From: Mesorhabditis belari
Lineage: Eukaryota; Nematoda; Chromadorea; Rhabditida; Rhabditidae
DNA: 64,000 nt
Assembly (NCBI GenBank): GCA_958450365.1
Contig: CAUEEP010000731.1
Coordinates: 452,001-516,000 of the forward strand
Direction: 5' to 3'
Shown here: positions 9,995 through 24,900 of the stretch, in pieces
How the letters are laid out: each line of letters opens with the position of its first letter
How positions within the stretch are numbered: position 1 is the stretch's first letter
Position numbers and translations under genes: made by a program
The notes under the pieces: model-generated
The model's database searches: none
What the model saw: the letters and a program-made list of their open reading frames with translations, nothing else
What the model was told of the DNA's origin: nothing

Positions 9995-12900
9995 ATGTGG
10001 TCCAAAGATGGGTACAGTGTTTTTCGACCGCTTCACTTCGAGAAGCCAATACGACATCCAGAGAATCTCTTGCCCTTGTGAGTCTTCAACTATATTTCAA
10101 AATAAACGAAATCAAGAAAATCAAAAACTGCTTTTGCACTGCTTAGAAGCACATGCAACTCGATTTCCAGGCCTCCATCAGCTCTGCAAAGACGAAAATC
10201 CCTTCGAGATGCATCAGAGCTAAATTCTTCGACTCATTCCGCCCCAAATTCCGCTTATCTCTCACCAACAACGTCACACGGTGGAGAGATTCGGAGAACA
10301 AGAAGGTTCCTTCAAAAATATTAGAAATCTTTTGATAATTGCAACCACTGCAGTCACTCTAGCAGTCCAATATCAATTCAAACTTTGTGCTGAAAAGTTA
10401 TCAAGTTTTTCATGGGATTAATGTCGAAAATTACCCACTTTATTCCATGCATTCATATTCAGATTTAAACCTTTGCAATTACCCACGAATCGGCATCAAA
10501 GTTTCAATTTGTACCACTCATAGGCTTAAACCAATGTCAAAAATTCCTAGAGCATCATCAAATCACCGTTTTCAATAACATAGTACTTTTCAATAATATA
10601 GTACAAAAAGTACTGTGATTATCCAAAGAGCATTATCCAAAGGTCTACCCGGGATCTAACAGTCTTTTTGAACTACTAATAAACCTTTGAGCACTTTTTG
10701 GTAATTGTTGGTAAACCTGTAAACTCTTTGAACTCCATAAGTCACCCATAGAAAGATAATGCTTCAGAAAAGCCCCATTTGAAAGTGAATGTTTCAACAA
10801 GCTGAGGGTCTGGTTTGAAAACGTCCGATTAATAACTCCCAGAATGTTGACTTTCGAAAATCAAATTAGGAATGAATTCCAAACAGCTGAGAGTGTAGCT
10901 TAAAAAGCAGTTTGCACTTGGTACTTTGCATGCCCCGCTAACGAAAACAGGATAAATGTAAATATCCCCCGGCACTAAGTTTTGGTAAAGCTACGCGAAA
11001 ATAGTATAAATGACTTTATTAAGTTTATATTCATTAATTCTAACTCAAATCTATTCAAAATCTATCAAAACTTGGATAAAACATGCAAAAATTGAATGAT
11101 AAAGTAAAATGCTAAGAATAAATTTGCATATTAACTTGTTGGCGGGGCAAAGACCCAATTTAGTATTAGAAAATTGTCAAAAATTCAGAAAAAGAGCGTT
11201 TAAAAGTTCATGTTTCAAAATATTTTAAAATGCTATAACTTAAAATAGTCAACCAACCCATTTATGCCCTATTTGAAGAGCTCAATTCATAAAAAAAACC
11301 TTCAATTTCTGCTCTTTGATCAGGTAATTTTTGAGACCATCTCAAAAATGTGTGTGTTTCAAAAAACTCCCATCCATCTCTTTTCTCATTTTTTTTTGTG
11401 TGTGTCCCATTCAGTTTTCGGGGACGGACTCATGGTGGCAATTGGGAGATCCGTGTGAAAAAAAAAATGGAGCCGCCTACAAATTAGCTTTTCCTGAAAA
11501 GGGAAAAAGGTGATGTTACAAATTTTTTGGCGCTTACTTCAACTTATTTATTACGGCAATTTATTTAAGCCTAGTACTCAAGATCTTTTGTCTTTTGTCT
11601 TTTGTCTTTTGGAGTCTTTTGTTACTTTTCTGAAATTTCAAATTAAAAGTTTTAACTTACACAGATTTAAACGTTTGCAATTACCCACGAATCCGCATCA
11701 AAGTTTCAATTTGTACCACTCATAGGCTTAAACCAATGTCAAAAATTCGTAGAGCATCATCAAATCACCGTTTTCTATAACATAGTACTGCAATAGCGTG
11801 CAAAAACTATAATAATGTAACACTGGAAATCTTTAATAAAAATATTTAGCTTAATGTGATTATTTGGTACAAAAGCATTATCCAAAGAGCATTATCCAAA
11901 GGTCTACCCGGGATCTAACAGTCTTTTTGGACTACGAATAAACCTTTGAGCACTTTTTGGTAATTGTTGGTAAGCCTGTAAACTCTTTGAACTCCATAAG
12001 TCACCCATAGAAAGATAATGTTTCAGAAAATTCCTAGAGCATCATCAAATCACCGTTTTCTATAATATAGTACTGCAATAGCGTGCAAAAACTGTAATAA
12101 TAATTATTTATTACGGCAATTTATTTAAGCCTAGTACTCAAGATTCTTTTGTTACTTTTCTGAAATTTCAAATTAAGAGTTTTAACTTACACGGTTTCTG
12201 CTTAAACCAGTGCACGTGACCTCAATGGCTAAGCCAAATTGCTTCTAACTTTTAGCCCACTTGCTTCTTTGCGGAGTTTTCGGAAGAATTCAATTTTATT
12301 CGATTTTAAAGTGCACGTTTCAATTTTCAGTGGTTCCGCTGATCAAAAATGAGTTCAGTCGTCGGGACGTACATTGCCATTTAATTTCAACTCAAATGAT
12401 TTGTGTGGTTTTCGAAAGAATTTCATTTTTATTCCCTTTTAGAGTACAAGTTTCAAATTTTAACGGTTTTGATTGAAAAACTCGAGTTTAATCATTGGTT
12501 GAACATGGTTTAATATGCTCGAAACTGCACTGTGGTCTCTCATATCTACCATGATATAACTATAGATGGATATCGAAAAATGAAACACCCAAGTGCAGGC
12601 CTATTCCCAAAACCCAAAATTTGCCAGGCCAACACCAGGATATTCCTAAGACGTTTAAGGCTCATAAGCAAAGCCAGAATCTGATCCAGGCTAACCTAAG
12701 TACTTTTTGCAGGCCAGATCAGGTCAGAAGTCAATTTCTGGCCGGACTGTGGTTGGCCAAGCTATATGAACAGCCTGTGGTAAGCTAGTAGCCAGACTTC
12801 ATCCTAAAAGTCAGACCTGGCCATTTTCAAATACCAGTCAGGGTTACAGATTATGGCATCATGTTTCAATCTATCTTTTTGCTCACAATGCATCGAGGTC

Positions 12901-15900
12901 ACAGGCTTGGGTCGGACACCACTTGACCTGATCCACAAAAAGCACCTGAATCAACCAGGTCTGGACCCGGACTGATCAGCCCGGCTTACAGACTCGAAGG
13001 CCTGTTCGGAACATCCGTGCCCACTCTAACCACATTTTTCTATTCAAAATCAATCACCTTTTTGCATCAATCAAGCAATTTTTGTAAAAACCTTATCAGC
13101 AACTTTTGGAAATCACCCAAAACCCGATTTTTCATTTTTCCTAACATTTCAAGAGCCAATTTTCATTTTGATTCGATCAGTTTAGAGTTTCGAATTTTAA
13201 TTTCCCCTTTCGCACAATTTTAAAACATTTTACTTTACAATTTTCTCCCATCACATCGAAATTTCGAAAATTCTTAAACGGAAAATTATCTCAGCTTTTT
13301 CCCGGAAAAATTAAAAATTCTATCGGATTTTTGCGGATTAAAAGGGATTTATGGGATGGATTTATCGACGAGCTCAAGAAAAACGAAATGTTGCTTAGTG
13401 ATTTGGCGTCATTTTTTTCTTTTTCAAAAAATTGGTTCCACTTTTTTCAGCTTCCATTTATTCTAGACTGGTTTATTCGGCTAAAATATTCCTCTAATGG
13501 AGTTTTTCTTTCGAAAAAAGTAAGTAATTCAAGGTATTCAGGGTCAAATTGGGTTTGAAAATTGATAATTCCATTGAAATTGAGGACCGTCCAGTCTATT
13601 TAGTCAGCAATGTCAATTAGTAGCTAGACCCGACTTGGCCTACAGTCCCTAGGGTCCCCTTAGCGCAATTCTAGAATGCTTTTTGTTATGTCAATATCTG
13701 TTCTGCGTGACCTGACTTTACTTCTCGGTCTGGATCCTGTTTGACCCTGGTCCAGCCTGGTTTGCAAGCCTTAAGCCCGATTAGAGCCGTCTGAAAGTCT
13801 GCTAGAGCTTTAAAAACAATTTCGTTTATTTCACCTAGCCGAAAGAATGTTGGTTTCAAAATAAAGGATAACTGAAATGAACCAACCATTTTAATCGTCA
13901 ATCGTGATGTTTGAGTGACTTTTTCTAATTCCCAAGATCTTTTGAAACTTTAGTTCCAAACATCTCATTCCTTTCACATCTATTCTCATTTTCACAATCC
14001 TTCTAAAAGCTTTTATGACCGAAGAAAAAACTTTTCAATGAGTACGTGACGAGTTTCAAAAGAAAGGCGACTTTTTCTTTTTTTTATTCAAAAAACATCT
14101 CAGAAATGCATTCTTTTGCCAGACTCACGTACTACTCGAAAGAAAAAGAAGAAAAGGGGAAAAGTTAGAGGAGAAAAAATGGAATACGAGACGGAAAAAG
14201 GAAGCTCATATTGAGGGAAGAGAAAACACAACATTTATCCCTTTTCTTTTCAACCCAACAATGCTCAATCATCCATCCCACATTTGCTTATGCATTAAAA
14301 TTGTTGATGCACTTGTCCTACTTCCTTGATCGGAGTCAGCTATTGAAAAAAAGAAACTTTGAGATGGATATATGGATTTTAAGTTTGATATCTTTTAATG
14401 AAATTAAGCAAATTTAATGAATGAATAGTGTACATTGTGCCCATAAATCCCTGTCCAAAAATCTCTTCCTCAATTTTTACAGCTGATTTGAATTTCAGAC
14501 TCTTCCCTAGATCTCCTTTCAGACTCCTTTCATGCTTGAAATAGAAAAGTTTCCACTTCGAACATAACTAGACTTTGTTATTTGAATAATTTGAATTATT
14601 CAAATAACAAAGTCTAGTTATCTTCTTAGCGCAATTCTAGAATGTTTTTTGTTATGTCATTTGCATCTAAATCCTTTAAAATCCTTTAAACAAGAGTTTC
14701 ACGGCTCATAGCATTTCTAGAAACAATCTTTTTCTTAAACTGTTTCTCTTAGAAGTGAACCCTGAAGCTTTATTGGACAGATTGTCAGTTCTGGATTATT
14801 TCCGCTATTTTTTCTTACTTACTAAACTTTGCTTAAACAGTTTGTAGCCAAATACGTTGTAAGTTGACATTTCTATGAGCCTTATTCGAGAATATTTTCT
14901 GACCTAGCTACAGTATGCCTACTACAACTTTTGAACTTGCTTTTTGTAAATTTTCATCAAAAGGAAAACCGCTATTTTTCTCGAAAAATCGGTAATTGAT
15001 GTAAAGATCTTGATACGACCACACTTTAATAAACATTGCTAATTAGCAATGTTTATTAAAGTCATAAAGTAAATCAAAATTAAATCAAAATCAAATCAAA
15101 AAAATTAAATTTAAAACCAAATAATTTGTAAAATGGTATTTTAAAAAAGTCTATCAAAGCTGTAATAGGTAGTGAAACTGATTAGAGCTGATTATCAAAC
15201 AAATTAAATGCCAACGCCTCCAAACAAAAGTATTCGCTTATTTTCACCCAAAAAGTGAAAAACATTTTTTTTTTTTGATTGAATGTAAGAATCCAGAGAA
15301 AGCCTCTAATCAGTCCATAATCAAGCGCCCATTCATGCATCTATTCATTTATTCTGGAAAAAGAAATTTCTCCAACTAACAAGAAGTACTTCCTGATAGA
15401 AAAATCGGCTTTTCAACAGGTAATTCAACAGTAATTCTTTTTAATGGGAATTCTTTTTATTCGCCAAGTGTCAAGTGGAAACTGATGACTGAAATGCTCA
15501 ATTCTGATTAATAATTTTGAAACATCATTTTTTTTTCTGAAACATTCTGGTTTGAAACTTGCTAGACTTCAACCTTGAAAGCGATTTTTTCACCCAAAAA
15601 GATTATATCTATCAAAAAGATTACAAATAGAAACCTACATTAATCCCTGAGTTCCCAAAATTTTACCCAAAACTTTGAAACATCAATTTTATTTTAAGTT
15701 TAGATCTACTTTTTTTTGAGAGATTTCGAGTTAAATTCAATGAAACCGTTAAAATCTCCTGGTTTTCTTGATTTTTTTCAATTTTCATAACCATTTTAAA
15801 ACATTTTACCGATGTCATTTCTTTAAAAAGCTTAAGAAAAAAAAACGAGAAGACTCTATTCGTAATTCGATCATTTTTCCCTTTTTCTCCCTTGATTTTT

Positions 15901-18900
15901 CTTCTTTTTTTCATTCTAATCGACTTCATTTCGACCCATTTAGATGGGGGATTTTTCCTTAAAAAAATAATAAAAGAAATTCTATTTTCGAACGTGAACA
16001 ATGCATTTTGTTAGAGATTTGTATTTGGCTGTGTCTAGGATTTGAAATTGCTAAAGTCACCGGCTTTGAGTGTACTTTGTACTCTCCGAACACCATAAAC
16101 AACCCCTTTCTGGCGCATTCCGTTTTCCCCTCATGGCACCAGTTGCTGTGAGGGGGAAATGGACGAATTGAGGGTTTACGGGTGTTTGAGAGCACAAAGT
16201 ATACCTAGCAGAACAAGGACGGAAAATAAATGTTTCAAACTAACGGGCATTAATTTCAATTTGGAGGCTTCAATACGGCCAATTACATCCGCCTTTGATC
16301 CATGAATATCTTTGTAAATAACCCAATTCTCAAATTGACTAGACACTTGTTATTTTCAGCCACTTATCCGTCTATTTGAAGGAAGAGACATTCCTTTTTT
16401 TGGGGGAGTTCTTTGTGAGATAACAACTCACTCACCTATAATTGAGAAAAAAAAAGTTCATCGGGGCATGCAAAATGAATTATTTTTCTTCTAATAAAGT
16501 TTCGAATCTTCTAAAACATTGGCTTTTTTTCTTTTCAATCTTTAAAAATTCAATTCATTTTACAACTGGTCAGGTTACAACATTATTACAACATTATACA
16601 ACAGTAATCGACGAGTAATCGAGTAATCGACGTTTTTTGGTCGAGTAACTACGAGTGATCCTCTTTACACGTCGAGTAAATTGAATATCTTTACATGTGA
16701 AGGGGAAATTGCCACCAAATCAGTTAAACGGCTGAATATCTTTAAAAAGAGTCGTATACAACTCGTCGCTCGTGATTTTTTGCGCCAATTTTTGCAATAT
16801 TTTTTTCGCTAAAAGTACGGTAATTTTTCGTAGGTTTGCGTTTTAAAAAACGCATTACTCGTGCGGAACACACTCTAATTATCAAAGATTACTGTATTTC
16901 CTTTATAGCTTACTGTATTCAGGTTTCAAATTGAGCAACTCTTTGAGAAAAAAGTTAACCGTTACTTTTTTTTGAGTCGGTTTTGAAGAGATTTCAAGTT
17001 GCTTATGGCTATTCAGATGAGATCCAAACCTACTCCCCTCTTCCAATCCATTTTTTAAAACAAGTGAATAGATTCGATAAAAGTAGGGACAAGTTTACTG
17101 TAGAAAGAGAAAGAAAACACGTTTTAGAAAACAGCCCCCAATGTTTCCATTCTGTCATTCATTCATTTTCATTCCAATTCCTTTCTTTCCCGATGCATGC
17201 TAATTAGTGTAGAGAAAAATGGGTTTTTCGGGATGCTTTTCGTTTCTTTTCGGCTTTTGAACGACTCAAAAATTTATTTCCACCATTTTTTTCCGCAAAG
17301 GGAAAACAACAGGGCAAGTTTCATTTTTGGGTTCAAAATTTTGAAAAGTTGAGTTTCAATGTTTTCAGTTTTCAGCTGAAAAATCAGAAATTAATTGCAT
17401 CCCAGTAAATCTTCATTCTTTTCTTATAATTTATCAGTGCAAAAAATTTGCATTTATCTAAAAATTCTATTTTAGCAGTTTTTTGATAAGTGAATGTCTT
17501 ATTTAACAAAAGAATTCCTGTTTTGCATAAATACATTTTTGAGTCTCCATTTTGAACATTAAGTTTCAATATCCGCAACTTCAACGTGGTCATGGTTTAA
17601 TCAGTCCAACCTTTTTTATGATTTCAAATCTGAACAAGCCTCAGCCATATCTAGTTGGAGTTTTTAAACTGTTCGTATCTGGAAGTGGTTAAGGCCAAGC
17701 CAAATCAAAGCCAGGGTTTTAGGCCAAATGCAACTTCAAGGCTGAAATTCCAGGTTCCAAGACCAATTAAAAATTAGCTTTAGCTTGGTTTTGGTTTTTG
17801 GAGCAGTCCTGGTAAATATTATTTTTGAATTCACATCCAATTTGAGGTCAATCTTGAAAAGTTTATTTTCAGTGTGAGCCGCGTTAAAAATCTTTCGGTG
17901 TTTTCGGATAAAATCAAATAAATTATAAGAAAGAAAAGAGATGGGATGAGATGTTTCTAGTCTCAGAGGTTATATATTTCAATACATAAACTCTGAGACT
18001 AGAAACATGTACTCTGAAATCTTTTCGTTTTCACTGAGCATTTAAGAATTCAGTTTTCTAATTCTCGAACCCGGGCTGATTTTTGAATTTCTCGGAAGGA
18101 AGGAATTGAATCGGAAGCCGGTGATTTGCCTACAATAACTTTGAAACACAATTCTCATTGCATTTCGTTATTCGATTTTTCCCCGGTTTATTTTGAAACT
18201 CTGCTTTCACAATAACTCTATCATCTATTCAGATGCTGACTAATTCGAGTATGCTTTGAAAATTTCAAAAATCATAAGTTCCAATTTCCTCGGCTCATCT
18301 AAAAACTTGTTTTTGCAGCAATGCAGTGCAAATCATTCTAATACAACGGAAATTAGCAATTGCCTTTTTGACCACTCTGAAATTTCAGAAAAAAGGCTTT
18401 TTTGCAAGCTCATAAAGGAAATTTCAGTATTGTAAAATGCTTTTTTTAAACTCTTAGTTTAAAAAATTATTTCACCTGAAGAACTCTGGACATTCTAAAT
18501 CAAAAACTATCTTGCATTCTGTGTAAATTAAAAAATAAACAAAAATGATATAGAAAATCTAGATCTATAAACTTTGTTTTAAAATTTTTAACTTGCTAAA
18601 GTGACTGGCTTTGGGTGTGCTCTAACCTCGTAAACACCCCCTTTCTGGCGCACTCAATTCTTCCATTTGCCCCTTGCATCAACTGGTGTCACGAGGGGGA
18701 AATGCAAGAATAGAGTGCGTCAGAAAGGGGGTATTTACGAGTGTTCGGAGAACACAAAGCACACCTAGCAGAGGAAGGACGGAAAGTAAATGTTTCAAAC
18801 TGGCGGACATTAATTTCAGTTTGTAGACTTTAATGTCGCCTTCCTCGGCATCGTCACCCAAACAAAGCAACTTTGAAACATCTTTCTGACTCGTGATTCT

Positions 18901-21900
18901 GTTTCTTTAACCCAATTAATTTTTTAAACGGTCCTGTTTTTTCATTTCTCAAAACACCTGTTTTCTAAACAAGCAAAAAGGGAAATTTGTCATAATTTAA
19001 AGAAAATAGTTGTGCAATTCATCAAGATAAATTACTTTTTAAAAATAACGAAATAATTTTATTCATTTTTTGAATTCAAGAACCAATTTCTTCAATTGAA
19101 ACTCAAAAATCGAACTCCGGAAATTTATTTCGTAAAAAAAGTCTTGATTTCTTCGGAAATTCTTCAAAAATCGTGTGAACTTTTTCAATTTTTTTCGACT
19201 TTTTTCATCTTTTTTCAAATCACAAATTTTGTAGTCATTTTTTTGCGTTTTTGAATTGATTGATGGATTTTTGAACAAAACTTAACTTCCATTTATTAGC
19301 CAAAATTAAACTCAGTCTTCCTTGTTCAAATTGAAACTCTTTTTCCTAGTTCTTCAAAAATCTCTTTTTGAAATGCTGAACAACTGGATGTCTTAAATGA
19401 GGCTGCTTTTTGAAAAGTCTCTTTGCAAGCATATTACCGCAAATTCGTCGCAAATTGTATATGGATTTTAATTCTACGTTTGCGAAAAGGATACCATTCT
19501 AGCGATGTAATGTATCCTCAAGTCGCCAAACTTGAAACATGACTCTGAAATTTGAGTTTTTTTTAATTTTAGGGAAAATTCTTCTTTATTTCTTTGTTAG
19601 GTTACTGAAAAATTATTGAGTATATCGGTAATTTTTCAGTACCATTATATCGCTAGAATGGTATCCTTTTCGGAAACGTGGAATTAAAATCCATATACAA
19701 TTTGCGACGAATTCGAGATTTTTCAAAAATCAATGTTTCAAAGAATCCATCTTTAAGTCCAAGTTTTTCTTCGTAATCCCATTCCCATTTTTCCCTTTTA
19801 ATTCTCGTTCTATTCTCCCTATTTTCCATTATTCATCTCAAAAAAGGATCAAGAATTTGACGAAAATTAATTAGCTTTTCCCTATTTTCACACAAATCTA
19901 CCTTTTTTTTCAGTTACCGAATGGCGGACTGTTCAGCGGAAAGGACGAGGCGGGAAATTGAGAGAAGAAGGCCGGCTACATTGCATTTGAAGAGGACACA
20001 TCAAGTGCCCAAGGTTGTTTTTGGGGAGAATTGATTTGCTATCTTTCTCTGTTAACCTTACCTTTAACAATAAACTGCGGCTACAGAAACATGATCACCA
20101 TAACCCTATTGGCACCACCCGACTACCATAATCTGGTTATCCGACCAAAGGCTAAAATGTTGCTATCGTAAGCCTCCAAGTTGGGGCTAAAGTAAGGCTA
20201 CCGGAAGTACCTTAGCTCGACTAAAGTATGGGTACCGTAATCTGGCGAGTTTAAATTCAAAATCTAGCTTGAATGCTTTTAAAAATTTGAGGTTTCAATG
20301 TTTTCTGGTTTCAGCCAGCTACAGTTTATTTAATAGTTAGTCCTGGCTCGAAATGATTTATGATTTACATATCCAAGCCCATATCCAGATTGATTTTCAA
20401 AGCTGAAATAATCACTAACTATCAGTTTTCCTTTCAGTTTCAATACTCCGTCGATCGGTACGAGCCCTCGCCACCGGCCGAACCGATGAAGAAGCCCCAA
20501 TCGTCGCCGAGTCTCAGTCCGGCCAGAGAACAGGTTGGCTGATTGAAAAGCTAAGAGTTTTCCTGGATAATTGTAAATTAAATGCTAAAGGGGAACACAT
20601 TTTGTTTGAATATCTTTAAAACTTTGCTTTAATACCTATTTCAAAGTCAATGAAAGTAAAGGGCTTCTTGTTTCTCAATTTAGAAACATTGAAACATTTA
20701 TTACCTTAACTGCTTTACAAAAAGTTTACTGTTTTGAGGAATTCTGGAGCAAAAAAAAGCGAAGATATTTTCACATTCGGCAAAAAAAATGATATAATAG
20801 ATGAGGGGGATGATTTTTAAGGCTCAACTTTGAAACATGAAATTTAATGCATAAAATCTCTAGAGTAAAACAAGCTTAGATTCGATTTAATGATTTTGGG
20901 AACACTCTTTTCCAACATCAATTTTTACATTTTTACAATCAATGGTTTTTTTTTCATTACAATACTTTCAACCGGATCCTACTCAGTCGCTTTGAAACAT
21001 GGAACTTTTTCCTAGCCTTTGCATCCTTTAAAACAACTTTCCAGTACTGGAAAGAGTGCAAAAATATGCCTAATTTTAGGAATACATAGACTAAAATGAT
21101 CACAGTTTCCAAAATTATAATATTCTTTTTAAAGCATACAAATTTTCCAGCTGGTCGCCCAGCAAAATGGAGAGAAACGCTCGGTTTCGCCACGACCGAA
21201 AAAATCGGAGGAAAGGCGGTGGGTTTGCTTTGAAAAAGTTTCGTTTCAAGTTTTTCAAGAGGATATTCAGTTGCTTGAGTTTAATCGTTTCGCTTTGACC
21301 TGATTGAATTCTAGGAAACACCCATTTTCAGACAATCGCCCGCCATTTTTCATTCGATCAGCCCAATTTTGGTATCTGGGCTGAGTTGACTAAGTCTTGT
21401 GATTCCTCATCGAATGATATCAAAATTTGGCTGATCGAATGAAAAATGGCGGGTGGATTACGGTAGTTTGTCTGAAAATGGATTACTTGAGAGGAACGCA
21501 CTTTAAAATAACAACAAAAATTTGAATTGAAAAGTTTATGGCGAGCCGAGGCTCAACACTCAAATCTAGTGGGGGATTTGAGTGTTGAGCTTCTGCAAAA
21601 GCTTGGAAACCGTAAAATCGTCGCCAACTCGGCTCGCCGAGGTGCACTACTATTAGAGAAAATCTGATAATAAGGATTAAAATGAAAGATTTTTGATATC
21701 GAAGGCGTTGTTTTGCTTTCAGATTTTTTCAAGTTTCTCAAGGCTAGGGTTCAGTTGTCTGATTATAATTTAGATAAAACAAGAGACAAACAAGTACTTA
21801 TTTCTTACTATAAATAAAAAATGAACTCGTGGCACATATTTTTGGGATCTTTTCGAGATCGGTTCCGCAAGTTGAATTCATTTTTTTGCTCACTTTTCCC

Positions 21901-24900
21901 ATTTTGATGCATTTTTTATTGATGTATCTGTTGAGATGACACAAAAGTTCCTCAGAAACGTTATGTTTATAGAAATTTAGAGTTTTGTTTTCAATCCAAA
22001 GACCACTTCAGTACCTTTTTTACGTATTTCTCTGGAAAATTGTTATTACAAAAAAATTTTTAAATTTTTGACTATCTTTGAATTTCAACAAATGACTGAG
22101 TTTATGACTGAAACTGAACTTTTTGAAGTTTCTAAAGTGATAGGTCGAACTGCTTAAAATTTAGAGACTTCTAAATATACTTTGTGCTCTCAAATCCCGT
22201 AAACACTCTCTTTCTGACGCACCACAATTCTTCCATTTTTCCCTCACAGCAATGACTTGGTGTAACGAGAGGAAAATGGAAGAATTGAGTGCGTCAGAAA
22301 AGTGGTGTTTATGGGATTCGGAGAGCACAAAGTACACGGAAAACAGTGATAAAACTTGGGTTTCAAATTAATTGACATTAGGTTTAGTAAAGAACTGCTA
22401 ATCACTCAAATGGTTGTTTTTAGTTATTTACTTAATTTCTTATAAGTTACCAAATTTCCCTCGGTTGACCGGATGAAGAATTATTTCCCCTTTATAAAAT
22501 CAAACAACTTTTGAAATTTGAATTTGAATTTTTAACTTAGCTTATTGTTTCAAATAAGGCTAATAACTCATTAAAAGCTATGATTTGCTATTTTTTACTT
22601 AAATTTTAACATTATGAACTTTTTCAGCGATTCGATGGCTAAAATGAGAGCCTTCAAATCGGACGAGGCTTTTTCGCGACCAACCATGCAAAAAATGAAA
22701 ACATTGGATGTGCCGAGGTTTGTTTTTTCAGGGAAACTTTGGAAATGATCCAGAAAATAGGAGCTTTTTCAGCAAGCTTTCATTTCAGCACAGTTTACAA
22801 AGAAAAATTTACCTTTGAACTTAAAAATTCTATAGTAACCCTAAGAAGAGAAACATATAGACTACAGTATTCCTTTTACCTAGACCGTTTCCGTGTTTTC
22901 TTTCCCCTTTCTACCGTAATCTTGTCTCTATTTTTATCCAATCTATCCACTTTTTGTTTGACTCTGTGAGGATTCACAAAGGATGTCGAAAAATACAAAA
23001 AGTGAAGAGATTGGATAAAAATAGAGACAAGATGACGGTAGAAAAGGGGAAAGGGGACACGTTTTAGAAAACGCATTACGAAAGAAGTACAATAATAAGT
23101 ACTGAAGCTACAGTAACAGTACAACATTTTAGAATTTTCATTTAAAATTGAAAAGCCGTCATAAAAACGCCAGGCTTTCAGCTTTTCAAAGTTTTGAAAA
23201 ATGGTGTTTCAAAGAGAACAAGGTAAAAATTGGATCGGATCATTTAATAAATTGTAAATCCATGTTTAATGCAAACCTCTACCTCAAAGATTGAGCACTT
23301 AGACGTTGAATTTCTTAGTACTCCTAAGATAAAAGTGACATATATTTGTTTCGAACATATTCATATTTCACTGTATTTTAGTGATCAGTTGCTCCGTCAA
23401 ATGTCATTGAATGAACCAAGTCCGCCCGGCTCTGAACATTCCCCATCACAACGACACCTTTCACTCCTCACATTGACCTCAAAACAGAAAAAAGCGTTAA
23501 AGGTGGGTAAAGGAAATTTGAAATGGGTGAACAAATCAAATATCAATATATCAAATTGACTTTCGCACCAAAAACGTATTGTCCTAGGAAATTTAAGCTT
23601 AGTTTTGCTTAAGATGAAACTTTTTGTTTTACTATGAAACTTGCTTGTAAATTTTTAATTGGACTAAGAGCTTTCATTTTATGAGTAGCGTTATAAGCAT
23701 ATAATATACCGTATTTCCTGTAATTGAACCCCATGGGGCTCTATTAGAGGGATGAGGCTCTATTTTTTCATATACCCTCCAGAAAAAGCAAGAAATTAGA
23801 CTTCAGTTTACCCCCCGCCCCCATAAATTTCAAAACAAAACAATGATGGAAATATATGGAAATTTTCAAATATTTTTTCACAAATAACAAACTAAATTAA
23901 CATATTTATTATAGCCGAGTTAAAACGAAAAACGATTAACTAGTAACAAATGAACAATTACCGTATTTTTTCTAATAGTAGTGCACCTCATTGAGCCGAG
24001 TTCATGACTATTTTACGGTTTCGAAGTTTTCGGAGAGATTCAACACTCTTATCCCACAAAAGATCTCATCGTCAGCTACATTTTCCGACCCCACATTGAT
24101 AGGTTCTGATAAGCGCTTTTCGAGATTTCGAGCAATTTAGGCGACGCTCAGGGTGCACTACTATTAGAGAAAATACGGTATTCAAAACATGCAAAACCAA
24201 CAATCATCATGTCACAAACAATTAACTCTTTTCAACAAAAAGCAATAGTCTTCAAAGCCAAAACGATTGAAAATAAATGTTTTTTTCCTAAATAGCAAAG
24301 GCGATAAGTTAAACATAGTTAACAATACTAAAACAAAAATCAATTAACCAAAATATGCAAGATTAACAATTGGTGAGATCAATTAAAGCATCGGAATCAA
24401 CCAAAGATAGTTCAGCCTCGGTAAAAAGGTTTGACGCTTTGTTGAGAATGATTCGGCGTGTTACTCGTTTCTTTTCTCCACTCCAAAATGCATCAATTTC
24501 GGCTGAACTCAAGTGGCGTCCGGCCCCGTCAAGACGCTTTCGTTTCCTGTGGAGCTTTTCCAGCTCAAGTATTTGTCTGATATATGATCGAACACTCTTT
24601 CGATCAATGCCAAAATTTTCAGCCGACGCCTTGATCGAAACGTTCTTGCCCATCTTTGCAGCCGCAAGTTTTGTTTCTGTCTCTCTTTCTTTTGTTTCTG
24701 ATAGCTTTCCTTTTCTTTATATCCCTCCTCGGCGCGTCCATAGTTTTGCTATCATCTTCTCGTTCTTCTTCCGTCGACATCGACGTTGAAATGCTCCCGA
24801 CCTTCTTCAAAATGTCCGTCGAGCTCATTTTCTCGTCGCATTCGAAACACCTCTAACTCGTCAACAACTTCACTCATCGCACCTGAAAATTATAAAATTA

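Larger units (their letters stand above)
10306..19913. other. 9.6 kb repeat-filled intron (or intergenic) DNA
   Basis: This AT-rich stretch holds duplicated blocks (10461-12110), palindromes (14564, 15023, 17951), family A copies (16069, 18615), a family B half (17060), foldback K (19438), and dozens of GTTTCAA/TTGAAAC motifs. I found no exon here that I can support. If the distal exons are a separate gene, most of this is intergenic. Confidence 0.5.

Noticed and set aside
11412..11509. Open stretch FSGTDSWWQLGDPCEKKN (and following) between TTCAG and AG|GTGATG, a possible extra globin-gene exon
   Set aside because: It starts in a phase that cannot follow the exon ending at 10305, lies inside the locally duplicated region, and has no supporting resemblance. 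An intervening exon would be needed, and none is convincing.
12590..13010. G+C-richer stretch with many AGGCC/GGCCA words, also near 13700, 17650 and 62500
   Set aside because: Looks like a diffuse low-copy repeat with no clear ends or frame; not enough to call an element.
24370..24789. 139-codon plus-strand frame in the transposon
   Set aside because: It is the antisense shadow of the minus-strand HTH frame, whose codon pattern and motifs are convincing.
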